64,000 nucleotides of DNA from an uncultured Flavobacteriales bacterium (GTDB taxonomy: Bacteria > Bacteroidota > Bacteroidia > Flavobacteriales > UBA1820), in contig CAUHQV010000007.1 of the NCBI GenBank assembly GCA_959608625.1, forward strand, positions 1 through 64,000, read 5' to 3'. A model generated the notes under the pieces. It was not told where the DNA came from. It ran no database searches and saw nothing but the letters and a program-made list of their open reading frames with translations. Each line of letters begins with the position of its first letter. Position 1 is the stretch's first letter. This document shows, in pieces, positions 43,317 to 53,221 of this stretch. The translations under genes were made by a program, and so were the position numbers.

Positions 43317-44417
43317 TCAGCCTTTTATCATCGCGATGAACTGGTCGAAAAGGTAGGAAGCGTCGTGCGGCCCGGGGCCTGCCTCCGGGTGATACTGTAC
43401 CGAAAAGCACTTTTTGCCTTTCAGGCGTATTCCGGCTACCGTATGGTCGTTCAGGTGTTCGTGCGTGATCTCGATCTTATCGGAGGCTTCGGCCTGCTCG
43501 CGGTTTACGACGAAACCGTGGTTCTGAGAAGTGATCTCCCCTTTTCCCGTTTCAAAGTTCATCACCGGATGGTTGATCCCGCGATGCCCATTATGCATTT
43601 TATAGGTCTCTATTCCCTGCGACAAGGCGATAATTTGGTGTCCGAGACATATCCCGAAAAGGGGAAGGTTTTCCTCGATGATCTGCCGGGCCACTTCCTG
43701 TACGCCTTTCAGGGGTTCCGGATCGCCGGGGCCGTTTGACAGGAAATATCCGTCCGGATTCCACTTTTTCAGTTCCGCCAGCGGCGTATCGTACGGGAAT
43801 ACCTTGATATAGCATCCTCGGCCTGCCAAATTGCGCAGGATATTCTTTTTGATGCCCAGGTCGAGAGCCGCGATCTTTACCGGGGCTTCCGGATCGCCGA
43901 CAAAGTAAGGTTCTTTCGTGGATACTTTGGAAGCCAGCTCCAGCCCTTTCATATTGGGCGTTTCAGCCAGTATCTTCTTCAGAGCATCCATATCCTCCGT
44001 ATGAGTGGAAATAACAGCGTTCATGGCACCTTTACTGCGGATATAACTCACCACCGCGCGCGTATCGACGTCGGTGATCGCCAGTTTATTCTGCTGTTTG
44101 AAGTAGTCTTCCAGCGAGCCGTCCGAATCCACCCGGGAAGGGGAAAAATTGAAATTGCGGCATATCAAGCCGGCGATCTTCATCCCGTCGGATTCCACTT
44201 CATCGCTGTTCACCCCGTAGTTCCCAATATGGGCGTTGGTGGTCACCATCAACTGACCAAAGTACGAAGGGTCTGTAAATATCTCCTGATACCCTGTCAT
44301 ACCGGTATTGAAGCAAAGCTCCCCGGAAGCGGTTCCTTCCACGCCTATCGATTTTCCCCAGAACAGGGTTCCGTCTTCCAATAGCAGGACGGCATCTTTC
44401 TTATCCTGAAATTTCAT
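43317..44417 (-). CDS. carA: Carbamoyl-phosphate synthase small subunit (glutaminase)
   Basis: The 366-aa protein hydrolyses glutamine and passes ammonia to CarB for carbamoyl phosphate, needed for arginine and pyrimidine synthesis. The N-terminal domain (about 1-150, ALLLEDG-type start and GYQEIFTDPSYFGQ) is followed by the GATase with triad C257 (FGICLGHQ), H343 and E345 (QYHPEAGPGPHD). In many Bacteroidota carB lies next to carA; here the HAD gene follows, so carB must be elsewhere. A -7 element (44449-44442) lies upstream. Confidence 0.95.
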   Translation of the reverse strand: MKFQDKKDAVLLLEDGTLFWGKSIGVEGTASGELCFNTGMTGYQEIFTDPSYFGQLMVTTNAHIGNYGVNSDEVESDGMKIAGLICRNFNFSPSRVDSDGSLEDYFKQQNKLAITDVDTRAVVSYIRSKGAMNAVISTHTEDMDALKKILAETPNMKGLELASKVSTKEPYFVGDPEAPVKIAALDLGIKKNILRNLAGRGCYIKVFPYDTPLAELKKWNPDGYFLSNGPGDPEPLKGVQEVARQIIEENLPLFGICLGHQIIALSQGIETYKMHNGHRGINHPVMNFETGKGEITSQNHGFVVNREQAEASDKIEITHEHLNDHTVAGIRLKGKKCFSVQYHPEAGPGPHDASYLFDQFIAMIKG

Positions 44418-44441
44418 ATTTCCTTATATTTTTTCCGTATG

Positions 44442-44449
44442 CAAATGTA
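44442..44449 (-). promoter_or_regulatory. -7 element for carA
   Basis: Minus strand TACATTTG, 24 nt before ATG 44417; no good -33 box was found. Confidence 0.4.
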
Positions 44450-44494
44450 CGCCGATTATGGCACATTTACACGCATGTTCCTAAATGTATGTCC

Positions 44495-44537
44495 CAAAAA
44501 AAACGGATAAGCAAACAAGTAGCTTATCCGTTTTTGA
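44495..44537 (-). terminator. Terminator of the ribosomal superoperon
   Basis: Minus strand: stem AAACGGATAAGC with GCTTATCCGTTT, a 9-nt loop and eight T residues, about 55 nt past the rplQ stop. A weaker A/T hairpin lies between. Confidence 0.9.
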
Positions 44538-44592
44538 ATATTCAAAAACGATGTTTTTTCGTTTTTTGGTGCCGGACGAATTGTTCCAAGGC

Positions 44593-45177
44593 TTATTTTT
44601 CCTCTTCCTTTTCGTCTTTCTTTGCGGCGGGTTTCTTGGCAGCGGGCTTTTTAGCGGCCTTCGGTTCTGCGGCCTTTTCCTCTGCTTTAACCTCTGCCTC
44701 TACAGCCTGTTCTGCTACGGGTTCCTCCACAGCATCTTCCGCTTTCTTCTTTCCGGCACGACGCGTACGGGGCTTTTTAGCAGCCGCAACTTCGGCTTTT
44801 CCATTGGCAGAATAGATGGCGTTGAAATCCACCAACTCGATCATGCACATTTCGGCAGCGTCACCCAAACGGTTCCCGAGTTTGATGATGCGGGTATATC
44901 CTCCGGGACGGTCGCCTACTTTAGTAGCGATCTCACCGAAAAGCGCCTTCACGGCATCCTTGTTCTGCAGGTATGAGAATACCATACGACGGGAGTGCGT
45001 TTCGTCTTTTTTGCCTTTGGTGATCAGCGGCTCGATATACTTGCGGAGTTCGCGGGCCTTAGCCAGCGTAGTATTGATCCTTTTGTGCTCTATCAGGGAG
45101 CATGCCATGTTGGCCATCAGCGCCTTGCGGTGAGCTGATGTGCGGCCAAGGTGGTTTACTTTTTTTCCGTGTCTCAT
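44593..45177 (-). CDS. rplQ: 50S ribosomal protein L17 with long Ala/Lys/Glu-rich tail
   Basis: The 194-aa protein has the L17 core in residues 1-125 ([20 protein letters not shown] start). A low-complexity tail (126-194) of repeated Ala-Lys-Pro and Glu blocks ([19 protein letters not shown]) is absent from E. coli L17 (127 aa). Similar extensions occur in Bacteroidota L17. L17 is a large-subunit protein near the polypeptide exit tunnel. It is the last gene of the superoperon, 38 nt after rpoA. Confidence 0.95.
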   Translation of the reverse strand: MRHGKKVNHLGRTSAHRKALMANMACSLIEHKRINTTLAKARELRKYIEPLITKGKKDETHSRRMVFSYLQNKDAVKALFGEIATKVGDRPGGYTRIIKLGNRLGDAAEMCMIELVDFNAIYSANGKAEVAAAKKPRTRRAGKKKAEDAVEEPVAEQAVEAEVKAEEKAAEPKAAKKPAAKKPAAKKDEKEEEK

Positions 45178-45215
45178 TTATGTAAATGACAAGCCTTTCG
45201 GGCTCTACGTATTTG

Positions 45216-46208
45216 TTATTCTTTATCCAGTTTATACTTAGTGAGGTCCATACCGAACTGAAGCCCCTTGTTGGCCACCAATTCCTCCAATTCGGTCAGG
45301 GATTTCTTCCCGAAATTGCGGAATTTCATCAGATCCGATTTATTGTAGGCCACCAGTTCGCCCAAAGTTTCCACTTCGGCGGCTTTCAGGCAGTTCAACG
45401 CACGAACCGACAGGTCGAGGTCGACCAGTTTGGTTTTAAGCAGTTGGCGCATATGGAGCGACTCCTCATCGTAATTCTCACTCTTGGCAATATCATCGGA
45501 TTCCAGGGTGATGCGCTCGTCTGAGAACAGCATGAAATGGTGGATCAATATTTTGCTGGCCTCGGTAAGAGCATCCTTCGGAGAGATAGACCCATCTGTC
45601 TTTATCTCCAGCACCAGTTTCTCGTAGTCGGTCTTCTGCTCGACACGATAGTTTTCGACAGCATATTGTACATTCTTTATCGGAGTGTAAATCGCATCGA
45701 TCGCTATGGTGTTCATGGGAACGCCCTGCTTCTTGTTTTCCTCTGCCGGAACGAAACCGCGGCCTTTCTCAATGGTAAAATCCATATTGAAACGCACCGT
45801 AGGCTCCATCGTGCAGATTACCAGTTCGGGGTTGAGTACCTGGAAACCGGAAATAAAGCGCTGAAAATCACCGGCCGTAATCTTATCGGTTCCGGTAATG
45901 GAAACGCTCACGTTTTCCGTTTCGGTATCTTCCACCTGACGGCGGAAACGCACCTGCTTGAGATTGAGGATAATCTCGGTCACGTCTTCCACCACACCGG
46001 GTATCGTGGTGAACTCGTGCTCTACTCCCTCTATACGAATGCCGGTAATGGCAAAGCCCTCGAGCGAAGAGAGAAGAACCCTCCTCAGGGCATTGCCTAT
46101 GGTCAATCCGTACCCCTGTTCCAGAGGACGGAACTCGAACCGACCTTCGTTGTCCTGGGAGTGGATCATCACCACTTTGTCGGGCTTCTGAAAGTTTAGA
46201 ATTGCCAT
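45216..46208 (-). CDS. rpoA: DNA-directed RNA polymerase alpha subunit
   Basis: The 330-aa protein has the assembly domain (about 1-235, with [20 protein letters not shown]) and the C-terminal UP-element/activator-binding domain (about 255-325, [19 protein letters not shown], with a [11 protein letters not shown] helix). Length is standard. It lies between rpsD and rplQ, the normal alpha-operon position. Confidence 0.97.
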   Translation of the reverse strand: MAILNFQKPDKVVMIHSQDNEGRFEFRPLEQGYGLTIGNALRRVLLSSLEGFAITGIRIEGVEHEFTTIPGVVEDVTEIILNLKQVRFRRQVEDTETENVSVSITGTDKITAGDFQRFISGFQVLNPELVICTMEPTVRFNMDFTIEKGRGFVPAEENKKQGVPMNTIAIDAIYTPIKNVQYAVENYRVEQKTDYEKLVLEIKTDGSISPKDALTEASKILIHHFMLFSDERITLESDDIAKSENYDEESLHMRQLLKTKLVDLDLSVRALNCLKAAEVETLGELVAYNKSDLMKFRNFGKKSLTELEELVANKGLQFGMDLTKYKLDKE

Positions 46209-46236
46209 AGAATTTTTTTTCGTTAAAAAATCGGTA

Positions 46237-46839
46237 TTACTTAGAATACAACTCGACGATAAGCTGCTCCTTGATATTTTCCGGGATCTGAACGCGATCC
46301 GGAATAGCTACGAACGTCCCTTCCTTGGTCTCGTCATTCCACTGAAGCCAATCATAGGATTTGCGGGCGGCGAGCGAAACGGCGACAGCTTCCAGCGATT
46401 TGGATTTTTCGCGGACAGCCACCTTGTCCCCTGCCTTGAGACAGTACGAAGGGATGTTGACCACCTCTCCGTTCACGGTGATATGCCGGTGTCCTACCAA
46501 CTGGCGTGCAGCAGCCCGCGTGGGAGCGATCCCCAAACGGTATACTACATTGTCCAGGCGGGATTCGCAAAGCTGGAGCAGAATCTCACCGGTAATTCCG
46601 CTGGCGCGCTGGGCTTTCTCGAAAATATTGCGGAACTGCCTTTCCAGAATACCATACGTATACTTTGCCTTTTGTTTCTCCTGCAACTGAGTAGCATATT
46701 CTGAACGTTTTGCACGGCGACGGGCCATACCATGCTGTCCGGGAGGATAGTTGCGTTTTTCAAACGAACGATCTTCTCCGTAAATGGCCTCGCCAAACTT
46801 ACGTGCAATCTTAGTTTTTGGACCTATATATTTTGCCAT
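46237..46839 (-). CDS. rpsD: 30S ribosomal protein S4
   Basis: The 200-aa protein is a primary 16S rRNA binder and, in many bacteria, an autoregulator of the alpha operon. The start [18 protein letters not shown] lacks the Cys residues of zinc-type S4. The S4 RNA-binding domain (about 92-155) contains [20 protein letters not shown]. Gap to rpsK is 38 nt and to rpoA 28 nt. Confidence 0.97.
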   Translation of the reverse strand: MAKYIGPKTKIARKFGEAIYGEDRSFEKRNYPPGQHGMARRRAKRSEYATQLQEKQKAKYTYGILERQFRNIFEKAQRASGITGEILLQLCESRLDNVVYRLGIAPTRAAARQLVGHRHITVNGEVVNIPSYCLKAGDKVAVREKSKSLEAVAVSLAARKSYDWLQWNDETKEGTFVAIPDRVQIPENIKEQLIVELYSK

Positions 46840-46877
46840 TTTCTGTGTTACCTTTTGGTATTAATTATACTACTCTT

Positions 46878-47270
46878 TTATACTCTTCTGCGTTTGGGAG
46901 GACGGCAACCATTGTGGGGCAAAGGAGTAACGTCAACGATTTCGGTTACTTCGATTCCCGAGGTATGGATCGTACGGATAGCGGACTCGCGTCCGTTGCC
47001 CGGGCCTTTCACATACACTTTCACTTTCCTCAGTCCGGCATCCAAAGCGACTTTCGCGGCATCTTCAGCGGCTGTCTGAGCTGCATAAGGAGTATTCTTC
47101 TTCGAACCTTTGAAACCCATCTTACCGGCCGAAGACCAGGAGATCACCTGTCCGGCTTTATTGGTAAGGGTCACGATCAGGTTGTTGAACGAAGCGCTTA
47201 CGTGAGCCTCTCCCACGGGCTCAACGGCCACTTTGCGTTTCTTGGTGCTTGCTTTCGTATTTTTGGCCAT
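46878..47270 (-). CDS. rpsK: 30S ribosomal protein S11
   Basis: The 130-aa platform protein is recognised by [20 protein letters not shown] and the conserved C-terminus ([30 protein letters not shown]). It starts 10 nt after rpsM. It contacts mRNA near the E site together with S7. Confidence 0.97.
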   Translation of the reverse strand: MAKNTKASTKKRKVAVEPVGEAHVSASFNNLIVTLTNKAGQVISWSSAGKMGFKGSKKNTPYAAQTAAEDAAKVALDAGLRKVKVYVKGPGNGRESAIRTIHTSGIEVTEIVDVTPLPHNGCRPPKRRRV

Positions 47271-47280
47271 ATCCTATTTA

Positions 47281-47658
47281 TTATTTAGTGGCTTTCTTCT
47301 TATTTGCAACTGTCTTACGTTTACCCTTACGCGTACGGGAGTTGTTCTTGGTACGCTGTCCGCGCAACGGAAGGCCGTTACGATGACGGATACCCCGGTA
47401 GCAACCGATGTCCATAAGACGTTTGATACTCATCTGTACTTCCGAACGGAGCTCGCCTTCCACTTTAAAATTGTCGGCTATCCCCTTGCGGATCAGCGCA
47501 AGTTCGTCGTCGTTCCATTCGTTGACTTTTTTGTCTTCGCTTATCCCTGCCTCAGCCAGGATTTTCTGAGCTCTGCTCTTACCTATTCCGAATATGTAAG
47601 TGAGGCCGATAACCCCTCTCTTATTCTTTGGTAAGTCTACCCCTGCAATTCTTGCCAT
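47281..47658 (-). CDS. rpsM: 30S ribosomal protein S13
   Basis: The 125-aa head protein forms bridges to the 50S subunit. [20 protein letters not shown] at the start and [20 protein letters not shown] near the end are diagnostic. The Lys-rich C-terminal tail reaches the P-site tRNA in known structures. It follows rpmJ after 29 nt. Confidence 0.97.
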   Translation of the reverse strand: MARIAGVDLPKNKRGVIGLTYIFGIGKSRAQKILAEAGISEDKKVNEWNDDELALIRKGIADNFKVEGELRSEVQMSIKRLMDIGCYRGIRHRNGLPLRGQRTKNNSRTRKGKRKTVANKKKATK

Positions 47659-47687
47659 AAGACTTTATATGATCGTTTTTTAATTAA

Positions 47688-47804
47688 TTATCCCTGCCTT
47701 TGTTTGAGCTTGGGGTTCTTTTTGTTAATGATGTACAAGCGGCCTTTTCTGCGGACAATCTTGCATTCAGGGCTGCGTTTCTTCAGTGATGATCTTACCT
47801 TCAT
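47688..47804 (-). CDS. rpmJ: 50S ribosomal protein L36, Cys-poor (zinc-free) form
   Basis: This 38-aa gene is found by reading the minus strand from ATG 47804 to TAA 47688: [20 protein letters not shown], then [18 protein letters not shown]. Only one Cys (residue 14) of the three Cys and one His of zinc-type L36 remains, so this is the C-minus form. It occupies the usual infA-rpmJ-rpsM position. Confidence 0.95.
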   Translation of the reverse strand: MKVRSSLKKRSPECKIVRRKGRLYIINKKNPKLKQRQG

Positions 47805-47854
47805 TTTTTTGGTGTATTTTTTGCGCTCCTACAGAGCAAAATGTTATACTGCGA

Positions 47855-48070
47855 TTAAAACCTGTAAGTAATGCGGGCCTTGGACAGGTCGTAGGGAGAC
47901 ATCTCCAACTTCACCCGGTCGCCGGGAAGAAGTTTGATGTAGTGCATACGCATCTTTCCCGATATGTGGGCGATTACCACATGGCCGTTATCCAACTCTA
48001 CGCGGAACATGGCGTTGGAAAGAGCTTCTGTAATGGTTCCCTCGACTTCGATAGCCGTTTGCTTCGACAT
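47855..48070 (-). CDS. infA: Translation initiation factor IF-1
   Basis: The 71-aa single OB-fold protein (S1-like) is recognised by [20 protein letters not shown] and [20 protein letters not shown]. It blocks the ribosomal A site during initiation. It starts 9 nt after secY; the map gene found between secY and infA in many Bacteroides genomes is missing. Confidence 0.96.
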   Translation of the reverse strand: MSKQTAIEVEGTITEALSNAMFRVELDNGHVVIAHISGKMRMHYIKLLPGDRVKLEMSPYDLSKARITYRF

Positions 48071-48079
48071 ACTCGCTCC

Positions 48080-49405
48080 TTACTTTTTAATTTTACCGGT
48101 CTTCATCAACCCGTCGTAATGGCGGTTGAGAAGATATGAATTGATCTGCTGGATAGTATCGATCACGACACCTACCATAATCAGCAGCGATGTTCCCCCG
48201 AAGAACGAGGCAAAGTGGGTATCCACTCCCGCCAGACGTGCAAAGGTAGGAAGAATTGCGATAAGAGCCAACGCAATGGCTCCCGGAAGGGTAAGCAACG
48301 ACAGTATCCTGTCGAGCAAATCCGCTGTCGGGCCTCCGGGCTTCACGCCGGGGATAAAACCGCCGTTGCGTTTCAGGTCGTCGGCCATATCGTTGGTTTT
48401 AACCGCAATAGCGGTATAAAGATAGGTGAACGCGATAATCAGCACTGCCAGTACCACATTGTACCAGAGTCCGAACATATCGGAGAACGCCATCTTGACC
48501 GAATCGCTGAACATGCCTCCGATGAGTCCCGGAATGAACATGATAGCCTGGGCGAAAATGATAGGCATCACGCCTGCCGTATTTACCTTCAACGGTATAT
48601 ACTGGCGCTTTCCGCTAGGCATCTGGCGGCCCATTTGTCCGGAAGCAGCCACAGCTTTCGCATATTGCACGGGGATCTTCCGCACACCCTTGACCAGCAT
48701 GACCGTAAACAGGATCACAGCGAGCCACAAGACAGCCTCCACCAAGAGCATGACCACTCCACCTGCGCCACCGCCGGTGAATTTAGTGGTAAATTCCTGT
48801 GCAAGGGCTATCGGAAGGCGGGCAATAATACCGATCGTAATGATCAGGGACACACCGTTCCCCACTCCCTTATCGGTGATACGTTCACCCAGCCACATAG
48901 TGAACATCGTTCCGGTGACCAACAAGACAATCGAACTCGTATAGAACATCCCCATATTGATACCCGGAGCCACAATATGGTATTGTGAATCGATGGCCAC
49001 GATATAGGAAAATCCCTGCACGGCTGCAATGGCAATGGTCAGCCAACGGGTAATCTGAGTGAGTTGTTTACGTCCGCTTTCCCCGTCTTTCTGCAGTTTC
49101 TGCAGCGCCGGCACCGCAAAGGCCATCAACTGAACAACGATAGATGCCGAAATGTACGGCATCACACCCAGACCGAGAATAGCCGCATGCGCAAACGCAC
49201 CTCCGGTAAACGAGTTCAAAAGACCGAGCAGTCCATTGTTGGCTGTCGCTTCGCTCAAACCTTTGAGCTGATCGACATCGACGCCGGGCAGCGGTACGAA
49301 AGACCCGAAACGGTAAACGGCCAAGAGGACCAGGGTAAATAATATCCTGTCCCGCAGTTCCTTTATCTTCCAGATGTTGCCCAGTGTTTCAAAAAAGTTT
49401 TTCAT
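48080..49405 (-). CDS. secY: Protein translocase subunit SecY
   Basis: The 441-aa channel subunit of the Sec translocon has ten predicted transmembrane helices. Diagnostic segments are VYRFGSFVPLPGVD (TM1), LGVMPYISASIVVQL (TM2/3), and KRNGGFIPGVKPG in the large cytoplasmic loop near TM8. A long extra segment (GGGAGGVVMLLVEAVLWLAV) lies in the TM6 region. The gene follows rplO after 11 nt. Confidence 0.97.
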   Translation of the reverse strand: MKNFFETLGNIWKIKELRDRILFTLVLLAVYRFGSFVPLPGVDVDQLKGLSEATANNGLLGLLNSFTGGAFAHAAILGLGVMPYISASIVVQLMAFAVPALQKLQKDGESGRKQLTQITRWLTIAIAAVQGFSYIVAIDSQYHIVAPGINMGMFYTSSIVLLVTGTMFTMWLGERITDKGVGNGVSLIITIGIIARLPIALAQEFTTKFTGGGAGGVVMLLVEAVLWLAVILFTVMLVKGVRKIPVQYAKAVAASGQMGRQMPSGKRQYIPLKVNTAGVMPIIFAQAIMFIPGLIGGMFSDSVKMAFSDMFGLWYNVVLAVLIIAFTYLYTAIAVKTNDMADDLKRNGGFIPGVKPGGPTADLLDRILSLLTLPGAIALALIAILPTFARLAGVDTHFASFFGGTSLLIMVGVVIDTIQQINSYLLNRHYDGLMKTGKIKK

Positions 49406-49416
49406 CTGCCTTTTGT

Positions 49417-49869
49417 TTAGATGGTGTTCGCCTGGCCCTTGGCTTTTTCAATAGCTTCGGCTGCACTTTTTGAAAATTTGTGAACGGTCACGTTCAGAGC
49501 GGCTTTAAGCTCTCCCTGGCCCAATACTTTCACAAAATCGTTCTTGCTTGCCAGACCGTTCTTGATCAGCGTATCGATGGTAACTACCCCGTCCGTGATC
49601 TTGCCATTATCGACAAGCGCCTGGAGCGTAGCCAGGTTCACGGCACGGTATTCCACCCGGTTGATGTTCTTGAAGCCGAATTTCGGCACACGCCGCTGAA
49701 GCGGCATCTGACCTCCCTCGAATCCAACTTTGTGCTTGGCGCCGGAACGGGACATCTGTCCTTTCAGCCCGCGGGTAGAAGTACCACCCTTACCGGATCC
49801 TTGTCCACGGCCAACCCTTTTGCCTCTCTTAACGGCACCCTCTGCGGGTTTCAGATTGTGTAAATTCAT
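49417..49869 (-). CDS. rplO: 50S ribosomal protein L15
   Basis: The 150-aa protein has the Gly/Arg-rich N-terminal extension (KRVGRGQGSGKGGTSTRGLK) that threads through 23S rRNA. A globular C-terminal half follows. A 102-nt spacer separates it from rpmD, the longest gap in the spc block. Confidence 0.96.
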   Translation of the reverse strand: MNLHNLKPAEGAVKRGKRVGRGQGSGKGGTSTRGLKGQMSRSGAKHKVGFEGGQMPLQRRVPKFGFKNINRVEYRAVNLATLQALVDNGKITDGVVTIDTLIKNGLASKNDFVKVLGQGELKAALNVTVHKFSKSAAEAIEKAKGQANTI

Positions 49870-49971
49870 TTTTTACCTTTTTAAAAGGATTTTACGAGTC
49901 GGTTTCCCTAAAGACGGTACCCGCCCCCTAAACAACGGATACCCCTACACCGAAAAAATCCCGTGTGATTA

Positions 49972-50154
49972 TTATTTTACTTCTTCTACTTTTACAAGGT
50001 GAGCCACTTTGTTGACCATACCCATCAGGGCATCGTTAGCTTCCTTTACTACCGAACTGTTCATTTTCTTCAGTCCGAGTGCGTCCAGGGTTCTCTTCTG
50101 ATCCTTGGGATGGCCTATGCGGCTACGCACCTGTGTGATTTTTATCTGTGCCAT
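49972..50154 (-). CDS. rpmD: 50S ribosomal protein L30
   Basis: The 60-aa protein begins [20 protein letters not shown], matching L30. It starts 12 nt after rpsE in the conserved rpsE-rpmD-rplO order. Confidence 0.95.
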   Translation of the reverse strand: MAQIKITQVRSRIGHPKDQKRTLDALGLKKMNSSVVKEANDALMGMVNKVAHLVKVEEVK

Positions 50155-50166
50155 TTTCTTTACGGA

Positions 50167-50694
50167 TTAACCCTTGAACACTTTTGATACCGATATTCCG
50201 CGCAATGCAGCTATCTGGTCCGCGCTACGCAACTGCGAAAGGGCGTTAAAAGTAGCTTTTACTACGTTGTGAGGGTTGGAAGACCCTTTCGACTTGGAAA
50301 GCACGTCGCTGATACCCACTGTCTCCAACACCGCACGAACGGCACCACCGGCGATCACACCGGTACCGGTCGAAGCAGGACGGATAAAGACGCTTGCTCC
50401 ACTGAACTTGCCTTCCTGAGCGTGAGGCACGGTCGTGCCGAGAAGGGGAACGCGGATCAGGTTCTTTTTTGCATCCTCAATGGCTTTCACGATGGCTTCG
50501 GACACCTCTTTCGATTTACCCAGACCGTGTCCTACGACACCTTTTCCATCGCCTACCACTACGATTGCCGAAAAACCGAAAGCCCGGCCTCCTTTGGTCA
50601 CTTTGGTCACGCGGTTTACGCCTACCAGACGGTCTGTAAGTTCCAGACCGCTCGGTTTCACTCTTTCTACTGATTTACTGTATTCTTCAGCCAT
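50167..50694 (-). CDS. rpsE: 30S ribosomal protein S5
   Basis: The 175-aa protein has a double-stranded RNA-binding-type N-domain ([20 protein letters not shown]) and a C-domain with [16 protein letters not shown]5 affects translational accuracy with S4 and S12. Confidence 0.97.
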   Translation of the reverse strand: MAEEYSKSVERVKPSGLELTDRLVGVNRVTKVTKGGRAFGFSAIVVVGDGKGVVGHGLGKSKEVSEAIVKAIEDAKKNLIRVPLLGTTVPHAQEGKFSGASVFIRPASTGTGVIAGGAVRAVLETVGISDVLSKSKGSSNPHNVVKATFNALSQLRSADQIAALRGISVSKVFKG

Positions 50695-50701
50695 GATTCA
50701 T

Positions 50702-51055
50702 TTAAAATTTAAGACCTCCTTCTCTGGCTCCGTCGGCTAGCGCTTTCACGCGTCCGTGATACAGATATCCGGCACGGTCGAACGTGCAGGTATCTATGCC
50801 CAGTGCAAGAGCTTTTTCGGCTATTTTAAGACCTACTTTTTTTGCATTGTCAGCTTTCGCTCCCGAAGCATCGAAATCCTTCTCGCGAGAGGAAGCCGCT
50901 GCGAGCGTAACACCGTTCACGTCATCAATAAGCTGAACGTAAATCTCTTTGTTGCTTCTGAAGACCGACATGCGGGGACGTACAGCGGTACCGCTTATGG
51001 TGCGACGGATTCTGTAACGTATTCTCTGTCTTCTTTCTTGTTTACTTAATGCCAT
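50702..51055 (-). CDS. rplR: 50S ribosomal protein L18
   Basis: The 117-aa 5S rRNA-binding protein is recognised by [20 protein letters not shown] and the C-terminal [20 protein letters not shown]. Confidence 0.96.
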   Translation of the reverse strand: MALSKQERRQRIRYRIRRTISGTAVRPRMSVFRSNKEIYVQLIDDVNGVTLAAASSREKDFDASGAKADNAKKVGLKIAEKALALGIDTCTFDRAGYLYHGRVKALADGAREGGLKF

Positions 51056-51067
51056 AGTAACAATCTG

Positions 51068-51613
51068 TTATGCCGACTTACCGGCTTTTCTTCTGATAAT
51101 TTCACCAACAAACTTGATACCCTTTCCTTTGTAAGGTTCCGGTTTGCGCAGCGAACGGATCTTTGCACAAACTTTCCCCAAAAGCTCCTTATCGTGAGAA
51201 TAAAGCTTGATGATAGGGTTCTGTCCTTTTTCGGAAACCGTTTCTACTTTTATTTCCGTGGGAAGCTCGATGATCACGTTGTGCGAGAATCCGAGCGAAA
51301 GGTCCAGCTTCTGACCCTGGTTGACGGCGCGGTATCCCACACCCACCAACTCGAGTTGCTTGGTGAATCCTTCCGATACACCCTGTACCATATTGGCGAT
51401 CAGGGCACGGTAAGTACCATACAGGCTATGCGCCAGTTTGTCGTTATGTTCGGGGCGAACCACTATCACCTGGTCGCCTTCCTGTTTCACGGTAACTTCT
51501 TTTATCTGCTGGGTAAGCTCTCCCTTCGGGCCCTTTACCGTGACGGCATCGGGAGCGATGGTAACGGTTACGCCCGCAGGTATAGTTACTGGATGTTTAC
51601 CTATTCGTGACAT
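51068..51613 (-). CDS. rplF: 50S ribosomal protein L6
   Basis: The 181-aa protein has the start MSRIGKHPVTIPAGVTV and the C-terminal LRKPEPYKGKGIKFVGEIIR. It has two repeated L6 folds and sits near the factor-binding site of the 50S. Confidence 0.97.
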   Translation of the reverse strand: MSRIGKHPVTIPAGVTVTIAPDAVTVKGPKGELTQQIKEVTVKQEGDQVIVVRPEHNDKLAHSLYGTYRALIANMVQGVSEGFTKQLELVGVGYRAVNQGQKLDLSLGFSHNVIIELPTEIKVETVSEKGQNPIIKLYSHDKELLGKVCAKIRSLRKPEPYKGKGIKFVGEIIRRKAGKSA

Positions 51614-51634
51614 TTCTTGTTTTTCGTTTATGTG

Positions 51635-52033
51635 TTAGTAAACATAACATAATACCTCGCCGCCGATATTCTCTTCTTTGGCCTTCTTGTTGGTCATCAG
51701 ACCTTTCGAAGTGGACATGATGGCGATACCCATACCTCCGAGCACACGCGGCAGTTCTTCGGCACCGGCATACTGACGCAAACCCGGGGACGAGATACGC
51801 TCCAACTTGGTGATGGCGCTCTGGCGGGTAGCTTTGTCATATTTGAGAGCTATCTTAATGCTCTGCGAAGGCCCTTCCCCTTCGAATTTGTAGTTGAGGA
51901 TATAGCCCTGCTCGAAGAGGATCTTAGTGATCTCCCTCTTGAGGTTGGATGCTGGTATCTCAACCACTTTCTTACCGGCGCGGATCGCATTGCGAAGCCT
52001 TGTCAGATAGTCTGCTATTGGATCTGTTATCAT
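51635..52033 (-). CDS. rpsH: 30S ribosomal protein S8
   Basis: The 132-aa protein starts MITDPIADYLTRLRNAIRA and ends EENIGGEVLCYVY. In E. coli S8 represses the spc operon by binding an mRNA mimic near rplE; no comparable site was identified by eye here. Confidence 0.96.
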   Translation of the reverse strand: MITDPIADYLTRLRNAIRAGKKVVEIPASNLKREITKILFEQGYILNYKFEGEGPSQSIKIALKYDKATRQSAITKLERISSPGLRQYAGAEELPRVLGGMGIAIMSTSKGLMTNKKAKEENIGGEVLCYVY

Positions 52034-52066
52034 AACTCTGTGTAATCCTTTTAATTATGTGATTTA

Positions 52067-52336
52067 TTACCAGCTTGCCTTTTTCACACCGGGGATAAGT
52101 CCCTGGTTTGCCATTTCACGGAGCGTAACACGCGAAATACCGAACTGGCGGACATACCCGCGAGGACGGCCGGTGAGTTTGCAACGGTTGTGCAGACGAA
52201 CCGGGGAAGCGTTCTTGGGCAGCTTTTGCAGACCTTCGTAATCTCCGGCGGCCTTCAGCGCTGCGCGCTTGGCGGCATATTTGGCAACAAGTGCTTCACG
52301 TTTGCGCTCGCGCGCTTTCATTGATTCTTTAGCCAT
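52067..52336 (-). CDS. rpsN: 30S ribosomal protein S14, zinc-free form
   Basis: The 89-aa long form lacks the CxxC...CxxC of zinc-type S14. The conserved end [20 protein letters not shown] and [18 protein letters not shown] is present. It starts 5 nt after rplE. Confidence 0.96.
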   Translation of the reverse strand: MAKESMKARERKREALVAKYAAKRAALKAAGDYEGLQKLPKNASPVRLHNRCKLTGRPRGYVRQFGISRVTLREMANQGLIPGVKKASW

Positions 52337-52341
52337 TGTGC

Positions 52342-52893
52342 TTATTTCTTTTTAAATGGTAAACCGAATGCGGTGAGTAATGCTTTTGCTTCCTTATCGG
52401 TTTTGGCCGTGGTTACAAAAGTGATGTCCATACCGGAAATCTTGTTCACCTGATCGATGTTGATCTCCGGGAAAATGATCTGCTCGGTAACGCCCATATT
52501 GTAGTTACCGCGCCCGTCGAAACCGTTGGGATTGATCCCGTTGAAGTCGCGGATACGGGGCAGCGAAGCGCTCACCAAGCGGTCGAGGAACTCGTACATC
52601 TTGTCTGCGCGCAGCGTAACCTTCACGCCTATCGGCATTCCCTTACGGAGCTTGAACGAAGCCACGTCCTTTTTCGAATTGCATGCGATAGCCTTCTGGC
52701 CGGCAATGCGAGTCGTTTCGTCAATGGCATATTCTATCTGTTTTTTGTCGGATACGGCAGTGCCTACACCTTTGGAGATAACGATCTTCTCCAAGGTAGG
52801 AACCATCATTACATTCTTGTATCCGAATTCGGACATAAGGGCAGGAACTACCTTTTCCTTATACTGTCCTTTAAGTCTTGGCTGGTATGTCAT
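52342..52893 (-). CDS. rplE: 50S ribosomal protein L5
   Basis: The 183-aa 5S rRNA-binding protein is recognised by [14 protein letters not shown] and [20 protein letters not shown]. Its ATG overlaps the rplX stop codon by 4 nt, implying translational coupling. Confidence 0.96.
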   Translation of the reverse strand: MTYQPRLKGQYKEKVVPALMSEFGYKNVMMVPTLEKIVISKGVGTAVSDKKQIEYAIDETTRIAGQKAIACNSKKDVASFKLRKGMPIGVKVTLRADKMYEFLDRLVSASLPRIRDFNGINPNGFDGRGNYNMGVTEQIIFPEINIDQVNKISGMDITFVTTAKTDKEAKALLTAFGLPFKKK

Positions 52894-53207
52894 CGTATTA
52901 CCTCCCCTGATTTTTTAGAAACCCTAACTTTCTTGTCCCCTTCCATCTTGTAGCCTACACGCGTAGCTTTCCCGCTCTTGGGATCCAGCAACGAAAGGTT
53001 GGAAATGTGAATGGGGGCTTCCGTCTTCACGATACCGCCCTGGGGGTTCTTCGCATCGGGTTTTTTGTGTTTGGATACCACATTGACACCCTCTACGATT
53101 GCTTTGTTATCTTCGGGAAAAACACGAAGGACTTCTCCTTCCTTGCCCTTGGAACCACCGGAAATAACGACAACCTTGTCTCCTTTTTTGATTTTCAGTT
53201 TTGTCAT
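52890..53207 (-). CDS. rplX: 50S ribosomal protein L24
   Basis: The 105-aa assembly initiator is recognised by the KOW motif [21 protein letters not shown] 53207 (MTKLKIKK) is preferred over the in-frame ATG at 53219 because it matches the family start. The stop overlaps the rplE start (ATGA). Confidence 0.95.
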   Translation of the reverse strand: MTKLKIKKGDKVVVISGGSKGKEGEVLRVFPEDNKAIVEGVNVVSKHKKPDAKNPQGGIVKTEAPIHISNLSLLDPKSGKATRVGYKMEGDKKVRVSKKSGEVIR

Positions 53208-53221
53208 GATCCTTTCCAATG

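Noticed and set aside
49870..49971. Possible small gene or RNA in the 102-nt rpmD-rplO spacer
   Set aside because: No start codon with a family match and no strong hairpin; only G-rich patches around GGTACC.
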